DNA of 64,000 nucleotides from PNMQ01 sp964478775 (lineage in GTDB: Bacteria > Pseudomonadota > Alphaproteobacteria > Paracaedibacterales > CAIOTO01), in NCBI GenBank assembly GCA_964478775.1, contig CAYZJC010000001.1, forward strand, positions 1-64,000, in the 5' to 3' direction. Numbering within the stretch: the stretch's first letter is position 1; the number at the start of each line of letters is the position of its first letter. Under the pieces are notes generated by a model, which searched no databases, had not been told where the DNA came from, and saw nothing but the letters and a program-made list of their open reading frames with translations. Shown here piece after piece: positions 63,707 through 64,000 of the stretch. The translations under genes were made by a program, and so were the position numbers.

Positions 63707-64000
63707 TTATAAAGTTTTTTGCTTATTCCAAATACGAAATACTTTTTCTTTATAGGCTTCCCTATTAGAAGACGCATTATAATACATGACGGCATCTTCC
63801 CAATTACCATATTTTTTGTGTAAACGCTTTAACAACTGTGCAGCGTAGCGAATATTTTTATGAGGGTCTAGTGCATCTGCAGCACTGGAAAACTTGTGCC
63901 CGTGTGTTTTCATACAAATTTGCATACAGCCTAAGAACATTTGGGAAACACCTTTATTACGTTGCTGCTGCACAAATGTTTGCGCTTGGCCATGATTTTT
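63707..64000 (-). CDS. Lytic transglycosylase, C-terminal part
   Basis: Runs off the right edge; about 97 codons are visible. The readable part has FLGCMQICMKTHGHKF, corresponding to the G-L-M-Q-I motif of SLT-type lytic transglycosylases, LDPHKNIRYAAQLLKRLHKKYGNWEDAVMYYNAS, and a short C-terminus. The catalytic glutamate would lie in the missing N-terminal part. The first 9 in-window codons continue open to the edge, so no start is present here. These enzymes cleave peptidoglycan; small ones open the wall for secretion machines. Confidence 0.75.
   Translation of the reverse strand, partial: KNHGQAQTFVQQQRNKGVSQMFLGCMQICMKTHGHKFSSAADALDPHKNIRYAAQLLKRLHKKYGNWEDAVMYYNASSNREAYKEKVFRIWNKQKTL

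Noticed and set aside
1..64000. CRISPR array, insertion sequence, prophage, toxin-antitoxin or restriction genes.
   Set aside because: No regularly spaced repeats, transposase, integrase, phage structural or defence motifs were found on either strand.

Overview
This window is an A+T-rich piece of a Gram-negative alphaproteobacterial chromosome. The best fit is a host-associated lineage of the Holosporales or Rickettsiales kind, though no rRNA or marker is present to settle that. The grounds are mixed. There is a full set of LPS genes (lpxB, lpxC, waaA, lptA, lptC, lptE). Aerobic energy genes are present but scattered (acnA, sdhCDA, a distant sdhB, and nuoEF cut off from the other nuo genes). 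Alphaproteobacterial hallmarks include HdaA and the bolA-grxD pair. About ten secreted orphan proteins, two of them with ankyrin-type repeats, sit between the housekeeping blocks. The sequence is a scaffold with seven short N runs, six of them inside genes. At least one (alaS) sits where the flanking contigs actually overlap, and another (acnA) lies in a junction that duplicates diverged sequence.

Layout. 1-5.1 kb: 3' end of tRNA-Gln, a DUF374 acyltransferase, then lpxB-lptE-nth (minus) diverging from rph-holC-hemD (plus). 5.2-10 kb: acnA across a problematic gap, a secreted orphan, a mostly non-coding stretch and a degenerate purC. 10.3-15.3 kb: bolA, grxD, tgt, potD-potA without permeases, and trmJ. 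15.3-21.2 kb: a secreted glycosyltransferase-like protein, a short rmlA, and two tandem secreted beta-helix-type paralogues. 21.4-29.5 kb: lptC, lptA, pgeF, uvrC, tRNA-Leu(CAA), a HIT protein, parE and an orphan 3-dehydroquinate-synthase-like gene. 29.7-41 kb: ftsK, mlaF, a cysteine-rich secreted protein, the CCA-adding enzyme, an EVE-domain protein, a secreted orphan, sdhCDA, and a secreted orphan with a basic segment. 41.3-49 kb: dcd, murA, mnmA, a brnQ-type carrier, a secreted protein with a new-looking 35-residue repeat and a secreted ankyrin protein. 49-58 kb: alaS, rsmI, an enoyl-CoA hydratase, waaA, sdhB, nuoE, nuoF. 58-64 kb: a second secreted repeat protein, a D,D-carboxypeptidase, hdaA, lpxC and a partial lytic transglycosylase.

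Together the genes describe a cell that builds LPS and peptidoglycan, respires, and has sparse biosynthesis. The lone purC and lone dehydroquinate-synthase-like gene lack their pathways here. It exports many lineage-specific proteins that probably face a eukaryotic host. The most promising undescribed material is the set of exported proteins: the 35-residue repeat protein at 46-47 kb, the two ankyrin-type proteins, the beta-helix pair without a translocator, and the secreted DXD glycosyltransferase-like protein. No CRISPR array, insertion sequence, prophage or classical defence system was seen.
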